Below, piece after piece: positions 7,353 to 16,440 of a stretch of 64,000 nucleotides of DNA. The stretch is taken from NCBI RefSeq assembly GCF_030063245.1, contig NZ_JASISR010000005.1, positions 62,001-126,000 on the forward strand, in the 5' to 3' direction. This DNA is from Paenarthrobacter sp. PH39-S1. GTDB lineage: Bacteria > Actinomycetota > Actinomycetes > Actinomycetales > Micrococcaceae. Position 1 is the first letter of the stretch, and the number at the start of each line of letters is the position of its first letter. The translations under genes and the position numbers were made by a program. The notes under the pieces were generated by a model that was given only the letters and a program-made list of their open reading frames with translations, did not search any database and had not been told where the DNA came from.

Positions 7353-10061
7353 GTGCTCCGGGGGACCACCTGCAAGCATTGGATATTCAGTTTGGATCCG
7401 CAACGCCCCGTCAGTACGATCACCCGTCCGGATGCCGCTGAGCCCCCGGCCCTGAAGGAACTGGCCCGCGCCGGCAGTGTCGAGGTCCTGCATTCCCTGC
7501 AAACGGGTTCCGGCGGACTCAGTTCCGACCAGGCCCGGCGGCGCCTGCTTCAGTACGGTCCGAATGCCCTGCGGACCCACATAGCGAGCCCGTGGAAGGT
7601 ACTGGTGCGCCAACTTGCCAGTCCGATTCTGCTGTTGCTAATCATCACCGCCGGAATCTCGGTTTTTCTGGGCGATGCGACCAACTCCATCGTCATCGGC
7701 GTGATCCTGGTGGTCAGCGTCGGCCTGGGATTCAGCAACGAATACCGGGCCGAACTAGCGGCCCAGGCGCTCCATTCCTCCGTCCGGCACCGGGCCGTCG
7801 TCGTCCGCGATGGAGCGGAAAAAACCGTGGACGTCGTGGAACTCGTGCCCGGCGATGTTGTCCGGCTCACCCTGGGTGCGGTCATCCCCGCGGATATGCG
7901 GCTCCTCACCGCGACAGACCTCCTCTGCGACGAGAGCATTCTGACGGGCGAATCCCTGCCGGCAGCCAAGGACCCGGCGCCGGTTACCGGAACGGCAGCG
8001 TTGGCGGACCTTAGCTCGTGCATTTTCATGGGCACGATCGTGCAGTCAGGGACCTGCAGTGCGGTGGTGGCAGCCACCGGCGGCCGCACCGAATTCGGCC
8101 GGATCGCCCTCGGGCTGGGGGAGCATCAGCCGCAGACGGAATTCCAGCGCGGCCTGAAAAAGTTTTCCTACCTGCTCCTGCAGGTTGCCACGGTCCTGAC
8201 CTCCCTGATTCTGATCGCGAACCTGCTGCTGCGCCGGCCCCTGATCGAATCCCTCCTCTTTTCGCTGGCTATCGCGGTGGGTATCACGCCGCAGCTGCTG
8301 CCCGCCGTCGTCAGCACCTGCCTTGCTGCCGGAAGCCGGGCACTGGCCAAGCGGAAAGTCCTGGTCAAGCGTCTGGTCTGCATTGAGGATCTGGGCGACA
8401 TGGATGTGCTCGTCACGGACAAAACCGGCACCCTGACCGATGACCGGATCAGTTTCCTGGCGGCGATTCCAACCGACAGTACGCTCACGGCCAGTGCGGT
8501 GAATGTGCTGGGCCTGCTCGCCACCGAATCCGACCTCGGACACGGGCGCAGCGGTGCTGCTGGGGCGAACTCCCTGGACGCGGCGTTGTGGGAATCGCCC
8601 GCGGCCCAGTCCTGGGACCCCACAAGCTACCGCCGGCTGGACCTGGTTCCCTTCGATCACCGGAGCCGTATGACCACCGTCCTGATCGACGACGGCGGCG
8701 GGAACCGGCAGATGATCGTCAAGGGGGCGCCTGAGGACGTCCTGCAATACTGTGCCAACGTACCGGCGGCTGCGCGCGCGGCGCTGGACGCCCAGTTCGA
8801 CGCTGGCGCTCGGGTTGTCGCCGTCGCCCGTCGCGCATCCCCGGGCCTGGAAAGCCTCAAAGGTGCTGACCGGGCCGGCCTGGCACTCGCGGGTTTCCTG
8901 TGTTTTCTGGACAATCCAAAAACCAGCGCCAAGGACTCGCTTCTGCAACTGGCAAAACTCGGGGTAACCGTCAAGGTCGCCACCGGAGACAACGCCCGGG
9001 TGGCCGAAAAGGTCTGCACGGACCTTGGCCTGGACTACGGGAGGACCCTGACCGGGGCGCAGATTGACGCTATGGATGACGACGAACTCCGTGCCGCAGT
9101 GGGCGTCACCGGAATTTTTGCCCGTGTTTCCCCGGAGCAGAAGGGCCGCCTGGTGGGGATGCTGCGCACCACGGGCAGATCCGTCGGGTTCCTGGGCGAC
9201 GGCGTCAACGACGCCCTGGCGCTGCACGGCGCCGACGTGGGCATCTCGGTGGACGGTGGTGCCGACGTGGCCAAGGACGCCGCCGACATCGTGCTGATGG
9301 ACAAGGACCTCGGCGTCCTCGCCGAAGGCATCAGGGAGGGGCGGCGGATCTTCGCCAACACGATTAAGTACGTGCTGATGGGCACGTCGAGTAATTTCGG
9401 CAACATGTTCAGCGCCGCGGCGGCGTCCGTGGTGCTCAGCTTCCTGCCGATGCTCCCCGGCCAGATCCTGCTGAACAATCTGCTCTATGACACCGGCCAG
9501 CTGGCCATTCCGGGAGACAGGGTGGATCCGGAGCAGCTCCGCGCGCCCTCGCACTGGAACATTGCCTTTATCCGCCGGTTCATGCTCACCTTCGGGCCCA
9601 TCAGCTCGCTCTTCGATTTCGCCACTTTTGCGATGATGCTGTTTATTTTCCACGCGGCTCCTGGCGAATTCCGGGCCGGCTGGTTCATCGAGTCGATCGC
9701 CACCCAGAGCCTGATCATTTTCGCCATCCGAACGCGCAGGGTGCCGTTCTTCCGCAGCAGACCCTCCGCGGGCCTGCTCTTGGCCACTGTGGCCGTGGTG
9801 GCCGTGGGGATCTATCTTCCGCTCTCGCCGCTGGGAAATTTCCTTGGCTTCGATCCGCTCCCGGTGCCGTTCTTCCTGGCCCTGTTGGCCATGACGGTGC
9901 TGTACCTGGTGCTGGTGGAAATCGCCAAGAAGCAATTCTTCGCCCGGACCGTGGAACCGGACAAGGCCCCGGCCCCTCGTGCAGCCGAGCACCATATCCA
10001 CCGACGCGCAGCACGCTTCAGCGCACCGAGCCGGCACGTGCGCGGGCACCGTGGCACGTGA
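7353..10061 (+). CDS. mgtA: Magnesium-translocating P-type ATPase (P3B, MgtA-like)
   Basis: A 902-residue membrane pump. It has the actuator motif TGES (residues 198-201), the phosphorylated Asp of DKTGTLT (Asp356), a nucleotide-binding domain, and the hinge GDGVND (from residue 615). The C-terminal half carries the long helices of P3 ATPases, with NMFSAAAASVVLSFLPMLPGQILLNNLLYD, characteristic of MgtA/MgtB. The expected role is ATP-driven Mg2+ import across the cytoplasmic membrane. The GTG at 7353 has GGCGGAG just upstream; a TTG at 7392 is an alternative and would allow a longer leader. Mycobacterial DosR regulons also contain a P-type ATPase (CtpF), and the DosR-like box upstream suggests similar hypoxia or stress control. 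The last 35 residues are basic and not conserved. Confidence 0.9.
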   Translation: MLRGTTCKHWIFSLDPQRPVSTITRPDAAEPPALKELARAGSVEVLHSLQTGSGGLSSDQARRRLLQYGPNALRTHIASPWKVLVRQLASPILLLLIITAGISVFLGDATNSIVIGVILVVSVGLGFSNEYRAELAAQALHSSVRHRAVVVRDGAEKTVDVVELVPGDVVRLTLGAVIPADMRLLTATDLLCDESILTGESLPAAKDPAPVTGTAALADLSSCIFMGTIVQSGTCSAVVAATGGRTEFGRIALGLGEHQPQTEFQRGLKKFSYLLLQVATVLTSLILIANLLLRRPLIESLLFSLAIAVGITPQLLPAVVSTCLAAGSRALAKRKVLVKRLVCIEDLGDMDVLVTDKTGTLTDDRISFLAAIPTDSTLTASAVNVLGLLATESDLGHGRSGAAGANSLDAALWESPAAQSWDPTSYRRLDLVPFDHRSRMTTVLIDDGGGNRQMIVKGAPEDVLQYCANVPAAARAALDAQFDAGARVVAVARRASPGLESLKGADRAGLALAGFLCFLDNPKTSAKDSLLQLAKLGVTVKVATGDNARVAEKVCTDLGLDYGRTLTGAQIDAMDDDELRAAVGVTGIFARVSPEQKGRLVGMLRTTGRSVGFLGDGVNDALALHGADVGISVDGGADVAKDAADIVLMDKDLGVLAEGIREGRRIFANTIKYVLMGTSSNFGNMFSAAAASVVLSFLPMLPGQILLNNLLYDTGQLAIPGDRVDPEQLRAPSHWNIAFIRRFMLTFGPISSLFDFATFAMMLFIFHAAPGEFRAGWFIESIATQSLIIFAIRTRRVPFFRSRPSAGLLLATVAVVAVGIYLPLSPLGNFLGFDPLPVPFFLALLAMTVLYLVLVEIAKKQFFARTVEPDKAPAPRAAEHHIHRRAARFSAPSRHVRGHRGT

Positions 10062-10343
10062 TACCCGGAGGCGGGCTCAGCAGTGAAACTGGCCTCATGG
10101 GGAATTGGGTGGGCGGGAAAAATGAGACGAGGCGCGAGTACGTGACGGCGGCGGCATCCATGGCCGGCTTCACATCACTCAGTGGAGGACGGTTGCGGGA
10201 CTGTACAGACCGCATCGGCTGCAAAGATAGACAGCATCACGATGCCGCTGATCACTGCCATGGCCGCCACGGCTCGTGTGTCCCAGAGCCAGCCTATGGG
10301 CGATGACGCGCCGCGGCGCAGTCGGCCTGCGTCGTGGTCGGGC

Positions 10344-10925
10344 TCAGGAGATCCAGAACCCGACGGTGCAGAGCAGACGCGTCTCGTCGTCGGCGCCGGC
10401 CGGTGGTTCGATAGCGGGTGGGAACACGCCGAAGCCGCGCCAGTCCTCGGCGTTGGGCACGACGTGCTCGTTCATTCCGGCGATTATCTCCGTCGAGAGG
10501 TGGAATGGGATACCGACGTGCTTCGCGATCAGCCAGGCCTGGAACGCGCGGTAGAGTGCCAGGTGCACCAGGCCCTCCTCCGCCGGGTAGTCGCCGTACT
10601 GGAAGCGGAAGGTCTTACCGGGGTCTATGCCGGCGCGCACGGCAGCTGTCTCGATGTCGTTGAGAGCGTCGTAGGCTGCGATCGGATCGTCGCCGAGCAG
10701 ATCGCGGTCGCGGAGGTCGTCTCCGTCGGCGATCGAGCCGCCGGCGAGTATTCGCGGGACCCAGGCCTCGTCGTAGGCGTGGGCTCTCAGTATGCCGCGG
10801 ATGGTCGGATTGGGGGTTTGCGTCCATCCGGCCGGAGCGGGCTTGTCGAGGTCCTCGGGCGTGACACGGTCGATGACGGTGCGAAGGGCGGCATCAGAGG
10901 CAAGGAACAGCTGATTGGTTTCCAT
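10344..10925 (-). CDS. DinB-superfamily / TIGR03086-like protein
   Basis: A 193-residue protein that starts METNQLFLASDAALRTVIDRV, the first helix of the DinB / mycothiol-dependent maleylpyruvate isomerase N-terminal four-helix bundle. GILRAHAYDEAWVPRIL supplies the His-containing second helix, and HLALYRAFQAWLIAKHVG the third. In this superfamily three His residues bind a divalent metal, and some members are mycothiol S-transferases. Only two clear candidate His are visible, so metal binding is uncertain. The gene stands alone. The 282 bp downstream, to the end of the ATPase gene, show no convincing gene. Confidence 0.6.
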   Translation of the reverse strand: METNQLFLASDAALRTVIDRVTPEDLDKPAPAGWTQTPNPTIRGILRAHAYDEAWVPRILAGGSIADGDDLRDRDLLGDDPIAAYDALNDIETAAVRAGIDPGKTFRFQYGDYPAEEGLVHLALYRAFQAWLIAKHVGIPFHLSTEIIAGMNEHVVPNAEDWRGFGVFPPAIEPPAGADDETRLLCTVGFWIS

Positions 10926-11012
10926 TTTCGGATTATACCCGCGGCGTGCGGCTCTTCCTCTGGGCGAAATAACGCACTGGCCGACGACGGCGACAAACGA
11001 AGGCTGCCAAGG

Positions 11013-11309
11013 TTAGAGTTGCCGTCCCCTGCGGTCCCAATCGTCCCGCTTGGCCTCTTCCTCATTCCAGAACGGCCTGTCGTTGCGCCGGACGTGGATC
11101 AGGTAGCCCAGGAGAATCCCGCTGATCAGGAACAAGGCGGCAGCCGGAAGGAAAGCTGAGAAGTCCCAGTTGGCACCCCGCCAGAACCGGGCATTCAGGG
11201 CGAGTATGGTGCTGACAACGGCCAGACCGGCATCTGCCCACACCAGGAACCGGAAGCTACCCGGGGTCATTCTCGGTTCAAGCCGTTTGGGACCATCTGG
11301 TTCCGACAT
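11013..11309 (-). CDS. Small membrane protein, two TM segments
   Basis: 98 residues. Hydrophobic segments at about 24-42 and 52-72 flank a short loop, and the tail is highly charged (RRNDRPFWNEEEAKRDDWDRRGRQL). This arrangement is common in uncharacterised actinobacterial DUF2530-like proteins. I do not recognise a function. The ATG lies 5' of a short GC-rich gap, and the gene runs in the same direction as the DinB-like gene, 87 bp from it. Confidence 0.55.
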   Translation of the reverse strand: MSEPDGPKRLEPRMTPGSFRFLVWADAGLAVVSTILALNARFWRGANWDFSAFLPAAALFLISGILLGYLIHVRRNDRPFWNEEEAKRDDWDRRGRQL

Positions 11310-11369
11310 GTTCGAAGCCTACGGCCGGTGACCTGGGCTGTCGCGGTCCGCTTCGTCCGTCGCATCCCC

Positions 11370-11870
11370 TTATCGCAGTTCTTTTCGCATCTTGAAGTTA
11401 ATTAGCTCTACCCCTGCTTTCACCGGGTGCTGTTCTGCTTCGACCGTGAAGCCATGCCGCTCGAAGAACGGCCGCGCTGTAATGCTGACGTCGGCTGAGA
11501 GCGCGGGTTTCCCTTCGCTGCGTGCATGCGCCTCCACGTGCGCGAGCAGTTGGTGCGCCACGCCACGTCGCTGGTGAGGCGGCGAGACGAACATCATGTC
11601 CACGTAACCGTCGGGGCTCACATCCGAGAAGCCGGCGATTTCGCCACCGATGGTGGCCACGATGCTGTTCCGGGCCAGCATCGCTTTGTGCCAAGTACCT
11701 GTGTCGCGCCTCTCGGGCTGAGCCCACGCTTGTACTTGCTCCGCCGTGTAGTCCGCGGCAGCAGTCTCTGTCACAGCCGAGATGAACACCGCCAGAGTTT
11801 CTGCAGCATCCGAGTGCTGGTAGGGCCGGATCACTACGGACGTGTGCTCTCGAGCTTGCTGACGGTCCAT
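11370..11870 (-). CDS. GNAT family N-acetyltransferase
   Basis: 166 residues. VVIRPYQHSDAAETLAVF is the first strand-helix unit of the GNAT fold. MMFVSPPHQRRGVAHQLLAHVEAHAR contains motif A (Q/R-R-x-G-V-A), which binds acetyl-CoA pyrophosphate. ITARPFFERHGFTVEAEQ is the C-terminal motif B that closes most GNAT proteins. Substrate is unknown. Translation could also start at the codon for Val12 or Val13. Confidence 0.8.
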   Translation of the reverse strand: MDRQQAREHTSVVIRPYQHSDAAETLAVFISAVTETAAADYTAEQVQAWAQPERRDTGTWHKAMLARNSIVATIGGEIAGFSDVSPDGYVDMMFVSPPHQRRGVAHQLLAHVEAHARSEGKPALSADVSITARPFFERHGFTVEAEQHPVKAGVELINFKMRKELR

Positions 11871-12201
11871 TAGCTCAGTCTTCCACCGAGGTCACCCGTT
11901 TCGAAAATGATCATCGATTACGGCGGGCTCGTGCATCCGCTCGTAGTGCCCAGGACTGACAACCACCGCGGCATACTGATCGCAATACCCGCTGAGGGAA
12001 GTTCACCCGACAGCTGCCGGAGTTCATCGGGGTGCAGAAACATACCTTCCACCACAACGAGCGCCCTGAGGGAGCGGGAACTACCTCCGCTTGTGCCTTT
12101 CGGCCGGACCAAGGGCCAGCTCCTCGGGAAGCAGCCGACGTCACGGTCAGGCAGGAAATCCACCCAGACGGGTACTGGAAATAAGGGTCTAAGCCCTGCC
12201 G
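11871..12201. other. Gene-poor stretch
   Basis: About 330 bp with no convincing gene. On the minus strand around 12040-12090 a short frame reads LVVVEGMFLHPDELRQL, which loosely recalls the VDGVFL-x-RPEL segment of uridine-kinase-like P-loop proteins. It lacks the rest of that family and may be a remnant or chance. Confidence 0.35.
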
Positions 12202-12642
12202 TTATTCCATCCCTGCCCTCGTGGCGTAGCGCCGGCCGGTGATGGATGTGGGTTCAATCCTGATGATGTGGTCCTGGCCAACTCCCTGCCAGGGGAAAAG
12301 GGGCCGGCCGATTCTGTCCAGGTCCGCATCCGAGTGCTCCACGACTGTGGCTGCGCCTTTGATGATGACGCTCCAGGCAATGCCAAACTCGGCGCTGACG
12401 CTGTCCGCTTCGAGGGCAACGCTCCCGCCTGCCTCAATGGCGTGCAGCTGTGTCCCGTCGCCCGTCCGGAACACCACGGTTTCCTTGTCGACCCTGAAAT
12501 TGACCGGAAACACGTCCGGATGGTTATCGCTGACGATGCCCAACCGGCCCACGCTGACTTCGGTCAGCAGCTGCCAGCATTCGGCCGCTGCCAGGATTTC
12601 CGGCTCGGGTACTAACGCTTCTTCTCGGGTTTCATCTCTCAT
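12202..12642 (-). CDS. Pyridoxamine 5'-phosphate oxidase-fold (flavin-binding) protein
   Basis: 146 residues forming a single split-barrel domain. ECWQLLTEVSVGRLGIV, NHPDVFPVNFRVD, VVFRTGDGTQLHA, WSVIIKGAA and the C-terminal LFPWQGVGQDHIIRIEPTSITGRRY are the conserved elements of the small PNPOx-like family. Many of its members bind FMN, F420 or heme, and several occur in mycobacterial stress regulons. True PNP oxidase activity is unlikely at this size. It has its own promoter with a DosR-like box (12677-12690) and is transcribed just downstream of the alcohol dehydrogenase remnant. Paralogue of 13799-14269. Confidence 0.85.
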   Translation of the reverse strand: MRDETREEALVPEPEILAAAECWQLLTEVSVGRLGIVSDNHPDVFPVNFRVDKETVVFRTGDGTQLHAIEAGGSVALEADSVSAEFGIAWSVIIKGAATVVEHSDADLDRIGRPLFPWQGVGQDHIIRIEPTSITGRRYATRAGME

Positions 12643-12648
12643 GGAATG

Positions 12649-12690
12649 AGCCTAGGCTTTCGCAGCAGGTGCCATAAGGGCCAAACCTCA
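12649..12690 (-). promoter_or_regulatory. DosR-like box and -10 of the first PNPOx gene
   Basis: Minus strand: TGAGGTTTGGCCCT (12690-12677) is a partial DosR-like box with a strong right half. A TAGGCT hexamer (12654-12649) lies 29 bp from its centre. The spacing equals that in front of the ATPase, USP and second PNPOx genes. The left half-site is weak. Confidence 0.4.
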
Positions 12691-12691
12691 T

Positions 12692-13764
12692 TTACTCATC
12701 GGCCTCGGGTTGGCGGCTGATGATGACCTTGAGCGCCTTGGTTTCGGCGGCGCGGGTGAATGTGTCATAGGCTGCCGGGAATTCATCGAAGCTGAAGTGG
12801 TGCGTGGCGAACTTGTCGGCTTGGACCTTGTGCTGGGTGACCAGCCGGAGCAGCATGGCAGTGCTGCTGGTGTTGACCAGGCCCATGCTGATGCTGATGT
12901 TGCGGATCCACAGGTCCTCAAGGTGCAGTTCAACGGAGCGTCCGTGGACCCCGACGTTGGCAACCCTGCCGCCTGGCCGGACGACGTCGACGGCCATGGC
13001 AAACGTTTCCGGGACGCCGACGGCTTCGATGGCGACATCCGCGCCGGCACCGTCGGTCAAGGCGAGGATCTGCTCGCGCCAGTCCGGGGAACCGGACACG
13101 ACCGTGTGGGTAGCCCCGAAGTCAAAGGCCTGTTCCAGCCGGGACGGATCGAGGTTGACGGCGATGACGGTCGCAGCGCCGCACAGTCCTGCCGTCATAA
13201 CGGCGGCAAGTCCGACGGGACCGGCGCCAATCACGGCCACCACGTCACCGGGCTTCACTCCGCCGGCCTGGACGCCGATTTCAAATCCCGTGGGCAGAAT
13301 GTCCGAAAGCATGACCGCCTCGGCGTCGATGACCCGTCGGGCATTTTGTAGAGCGAATTATCCGCGTAGGGCACGCGGACATATTCGGCCTGTGTGCCGT
13401 CAATGAGGTGCCCGAACACCCAGCCGATTCCCGCCACACCTTCCTCGCCAAGGCAGTGGGAGTAGAGGCCGGAGCGGCAGTTGATGCAGTGGCCGCAGGA
13501 CTTGATGCAGGAAATAATGACCCTGTCGCCCACCGCCAGATCGTGGACCCCGCTGCCCACTTCCGTCACCGTTCCCACGCCCTCGTGGCCCAGGATGCGC
13601 CCCTCCTGCACGGCCGGGACATCGCCCTTGAGGATGTGCAGGTCCGTTCCGCAGATCGTGGTGGTGTCCACCCGGACGATTGCGTCGGAGGGATTGAGCA
13701 GCACCGGCTGCGGTACATCGGTCCAGCTCTTCTTGCCGGGGCCTTGATAGACGAGCGCTTTCAC
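12692..13764 (-). pseudogene. Zinc-dependent alcohol dehydrogenase, one-base frameshift
   Basis: The first 142 codons (GTG at 13764, AGGAT upstream) give a complete MDR N-terminal domain: CGTDLH and GHEGVG catalytic zinc ligands and CGHCINCRSGLYSHC structural zinc site. The second part, in another frame from about 13335 to 12692, gives MLSDILPTGFEIGVQAGGVKPGD and the NAD-binding GAGPVGLAAV with the remaining domain. Inserting one G after the KMPDG codons (about 13340) joins both perfectly, so a single-base deletion separates them. Homologues act on secondary or primary alcohols with NAD(H), and such genes occur in dormancy-type clusters. Because all functional motifs survive, this may be a sequencing error or a very recent loss. 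It follows the second PNPOx gene by 34 bp and is probably co-transcribed. Confidence 0.85.
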
Positions 13765-13798
13765 AGAGGATCCTTAGCTGGTTGCGTGTTGCTGATGG

Positions 13799-14269
13799 CT
13801 ATTCGGGAGCTGAATGCGGAGCTTGTGCCTGCGCGGTCCACCATTCCGCCGGCGGGGTGACTTGGAAGCGGCGGCCGGTGATGAGGGTGGGGGAAATGCG
13901 AAGGAAGACGTCCTTGTGGCCGGCCTCCCAGGGAAAGAGCATCAGGGAAAAGGTCTCCAGCACTTCGTCCGTGCTGGAGATGGCAGATGCCGGACCCTTA
14001 GCGACGACGCTCCAGGCAATTCCGGTGTCCGCGTCCACACCGTCGGCTTCCATGGCGACCGGCACTGCCCCCGCGGCCGCGGAAAGCTTGGTGCCCTCAC
14101 CGGTGCGGAAGACCACGGTGGCATGATCCACCGTGTAATTAATCGGGAAGATGTCCGGGTGATCGTCCACCCATACGGCAAGCCGGCCCACCGAGACGCC
14201 GCGCAGCAGTGCCCAACAGACGCTGGATTCGAGGATTTCGGTGCGGGCGGCCGGCTGGTTGGTGCTCAT
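13799..14269 (-). CDS. Pyridoxamine 5'-phosphate oxidase-fold protein (paralogue)
   Basis: About 156 residues from ATG 14269; a longer frame to 14377 exists, but MSTNQPAARTEILESSVCW aligns with the start of the paralogue. It carries the same blocks: VGRLAVW, DHPDIFPINYTVD, VVFRTGEGTKLSA, WSVVAKGPA and LFPWEAGHKDVFLRISPTLITGRRF. It is expected to be a small split-barrel, flavin- or F420-binding protein of unknown substrate. It has a DosR-like box upstream and the alcohol dehydrogenase (broken) downstream, suggesting a redox-stress operon. Confidence 0.85.
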   Translation of the reverse strand: MSTNQPAARTEILESSVCWALLRGVSVGRLAVWVDDHPDIFPINYTVDHATVVFRTGEGTKLSAAAGAVPVAMEADGVDADTGIAWSVVAKGPASAISSTDEVLETFSLMLFPWEAGHKDVFLRISPTLITGRRFQVTPPAEWWTAQAQAPHSAPE

Positions 14270-14276
14270 GGAACCG

Positions 14277-14319
14277 AGCGTAATCCGGCCGGCCGGCGGG
14301 CAGTAGGGCATAAGGACCC
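14277..14319 (-). promoter_or_regulatory. DosR-like box and -10 of the second PNPOx gene
   Basis: Minus strand: GGGTCCTTATGCCC (14319-14306) fits GGG-N8-CCC. A TACGCT hexamer (14282-14277) begins 30 bp from the box centre, as in front of the ATPase gene. The leader to the ATG at 14269 would then be very short or absent. Confidence 0.45.
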
Positions 14320-14394
14320 TGTGCGAACTCCGGGACAGCAGGACGCGAAGTGGCACGACAGCCACCATCCCTGACATTCAGGACCTTGCGGCGC

Positions 14395-14616
14395 CTATTC
14401 GAACGATGCGCGGCGCGGATCGGACAGCGGGGTCTTCCAGATGTCCGGCTTCGTCACACTGAATCGTCGTCCGCTGAGATTGAGCGTAGTGATGCGAATG
14501 ACGTGGTCCTTCGGGTCTCCTTGCCATGGTTCCAGGGAGGCTGCGTCGGCGCTGACGAGCTCCTCCGGGCGGCGGACCTCTCGAGCGGCTCCGCGTGAAA
14601 CCACGCTCCACGCGAG
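14395..14616 (-). pseudogene. PNPOx-like C-terminal fragment
   Basis: The minus-strand frame reads LAWSVVSRGAA, then LEPWQGDPKDHVIRITTLNLSGRRFSV: the WSVV.KG and PW.G....IRI....GRRF blocks of the neighbouring PNPOx proteins. Two in-frame TAA codons lie immediately upstream and the first 70-80 residues are missing. This is the fourth PNPOx copy in 9 kb and the second broken one. Confidence 0.7.
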
Positions 14617-14773
14617 TTATTAGAGACTATACGACGTCTGGTTTAGATAACGGAGAGCAAGACCTTCCATTCACAGCTGCCGAACTAATGCCGCCACCTC
14701 CGCCCCGTCCCCGCCGTCCCCCGCTCCCGCGGTAGTCTGTCAGCACTTAGTCGGATCCCTCTGGAGGTGCCGG

Positions 14774-16420
14774 ATGAACGACTCCCCGAGAACGGGCAAA
14801 CTGCTGTACACGCAGGAGCGCATGCAGGGGCTGATGGCTGCGGTGGTGTCGATCGGGGTGGAGCTGGACCTGGCCTCCGTGCTGAAACAAATCGTCGAGT
14901 CAGCGTGCACGTTGCTGCATGCCGGCTACGGGGCCTTGGGCGTCATCGGCGACGAGGGTGGTCTGAGCCACTTCATTACGGTCGGCGTCGATGCAAAGCT
15001 CGCCGCCAAAATCGGCCCCCTGCCCACCGGCCACGGAGTGCTCGGGCTGCTGATCCGCGAGCCGCAGCCGATCCGGTTGCCGGACCTGCGCGATCATCCT
15101 GCCTCGTATGGGTTCCCCGCACACCATCCGCCGATGCGGACCTTCCTGGGTGTGCCGGTCCGGGTCCGGGACACCGTCTTCGGCAACCTGTACCTCACCG
15201 AGAAGGAGAACGGTGAGCTGTTCAGCAAGGAGGACGAGGACCTGGCCGTCGCGCTGGCGACCGCTGCCGGCGTCGCGATTGAGAACGCGAAACTCTTCGA
15301 CGATTCGCTGCTGCGCTCGCGGTGGCTGGAGGCCTGCATGGAGGTTGCAGCCGGTGCCATGGGCAGCGGCAGGCGCGGCGGAGAAGCCGGCCCCGATCTG
15401 GTCGCCGGGCGCGCGCTTGAGGTCTCCGATGCGGCCATGGTGCTGATCGCCGTTCCCTCCGACGATGGCGGACCAAGCTATATCGCCGCTGCTGCCGGTG
15501 CCGGCGCCGGAACGTTCCGGGGACGACCGCTGGACCTTGATGCCGCCGTCGTCCGCCGTGTACTGAAGACGAGCGGGCCCGCGGCCCTGACTGCCACGGA
15601 GCTAATGGGAGCCGGCCCGGGTAAGGCGTATGGTCCCGCCCTCGCCGTGGCCTTGGGGTCCGCGGACATGGCTCATGGCGTCTTGATTTTCCTCCGGTCT
15701 GCCGGCGCCGGGAACTTTTCGGCAGCCTTCCTGGACATGGCCGGACTCTATGCAGCCCAGGCGGCGCTGGCCTTGGAACTGGTGCGCACCAACCGGCTGC
15801 GCGAACAGCTGGTGGTCCTGACGGACCGGGACCGCATTGCCAAGGACCTGCACGACGTGGTCATTCAGCGGCTTTTCGCGGCCGGGCTGAGCATCCAAAG
15901 CCTGGGCCGACTCACGGATAACCCGACGGCGATGCAGCGGATCCATGCGGTGACCGGCGAACTGGACGCCACGATCCGGGACCTGCGGGACACCATTTAT
16001 TCCCTGCAGGAAAGCGCCGGGAATGTGGAACTGCTCAGCAGCCGGATCCTGCGCAGTGTCCGCAATGCCACCCGCGAGCTTCCTTTCGCGCCGCGGCTGC
16101 ACCTGGCCGGGCCTGTCGATACCGCCCTTGACGACGCCACCAGCGCACATTTACTGGCAGTGCTCTCCGAAGGTGTGAGTAATGCGGTGCGGCACTCCGG
16201 CGCGGAGACCATCGAGGTGACAGTTGCCATAGCGGACGGCCGGGTCACCTTAAGGGTGGACGACGACGGCACGGGCTTTGGCGTCCCGGCGCACCGGAGC
16301 GGACTGGCGAACATGGACCACCGGGCCCGGGAGCTCAACGGGTCCATGAGCGTGGACAGCGCGCCGGGAAACGGGACGCGGCTGTGCTGGTCCGTGCCGC
16401 TGCCGGAGGCCGAGGGTTGA
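14774..16420 (+). CDS. GAF-domain sensor histidine kinase, DevS/DosS-like
   Basis: 548 residues, cytosolic. Residues about 20-170 form a GAF domain very like the first GAF of DevS/DosT (GYGALGVIGDEGGLSHF, HGVLGLLI, HPPMRTFLGVPVRV, FGNLYLTEK, ALATAAGVAIENA). A second, more divergent GAF covers about 190-340. Then come the HisKA_3 dimerisation helix with DRDRIAKDLHDVVIQRLFA (phosphorylated His360) and a HATPase domain with GLANMDHRARELNG. In mycobacteria these kinases sense O2, NO or CO through heme in GAF-A; whether this one binds heme cannot be decided here. RBS CTGGAGG precedes the ATG. The probable partner regulator is convergent, 20 bp downstream. Confidence 0.9.
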   Translation: MNDSPRTGKLLYTQERMQGLMAAVVSIGVELDLASVLKQIVESACTLLHAGYGALGVIGDEGGLSHFITVGVDAKLAAKIGPLPTGHGVLGLLIREPQPIRLPDLRDHPASYGFPAHHPPMRTFLGVPVRVRDTVFGNLYLTEKENGELFSKEDEDLAVALATAAGVAIENAKLFDDSLLRSRWLEACMEVAAGAMGSGRRGGEAGPDLVAGRALEVSDAAMVLIAVPSDDGGPSYIAAAAGAGAGTFRGRPLDLDAAVVRRVLKTSGPAALTATELMGAGPGKAYGPALAVALGSADMAHGVLIFLRSAGAGNFSAAFLDMAGLYAAQAALALELVRTNRLREQLVVLTDRDRIAKDLHDVVIQRLFAAGLSIQSLGRLTDNPTAMQRIHAVTGELDATIRDLRDTIYSLQESAGNVELLSSRILRSVRNATRELPFAPRLHLAGPVDTALDDATSAHLLAVLSEGVSNAVRHSGAETIEVTVAIADGRVTLRVDDDGTGFGVPAHRSGLANMDHRARELNGSMSVDSAPGNGTRLCWSVPLPEAEG

Positions 16421-16440
16421 CGTACCGATATCCTGGCGCG

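Noticed and set aside
10175-10290. Short minus-strand frame with one hydrophobic helix (ATG/GTG near 10270)
   Set aside because: About 35 codons, no ribosome site or homology; could be a scrap of a membrane protein but not supportable.
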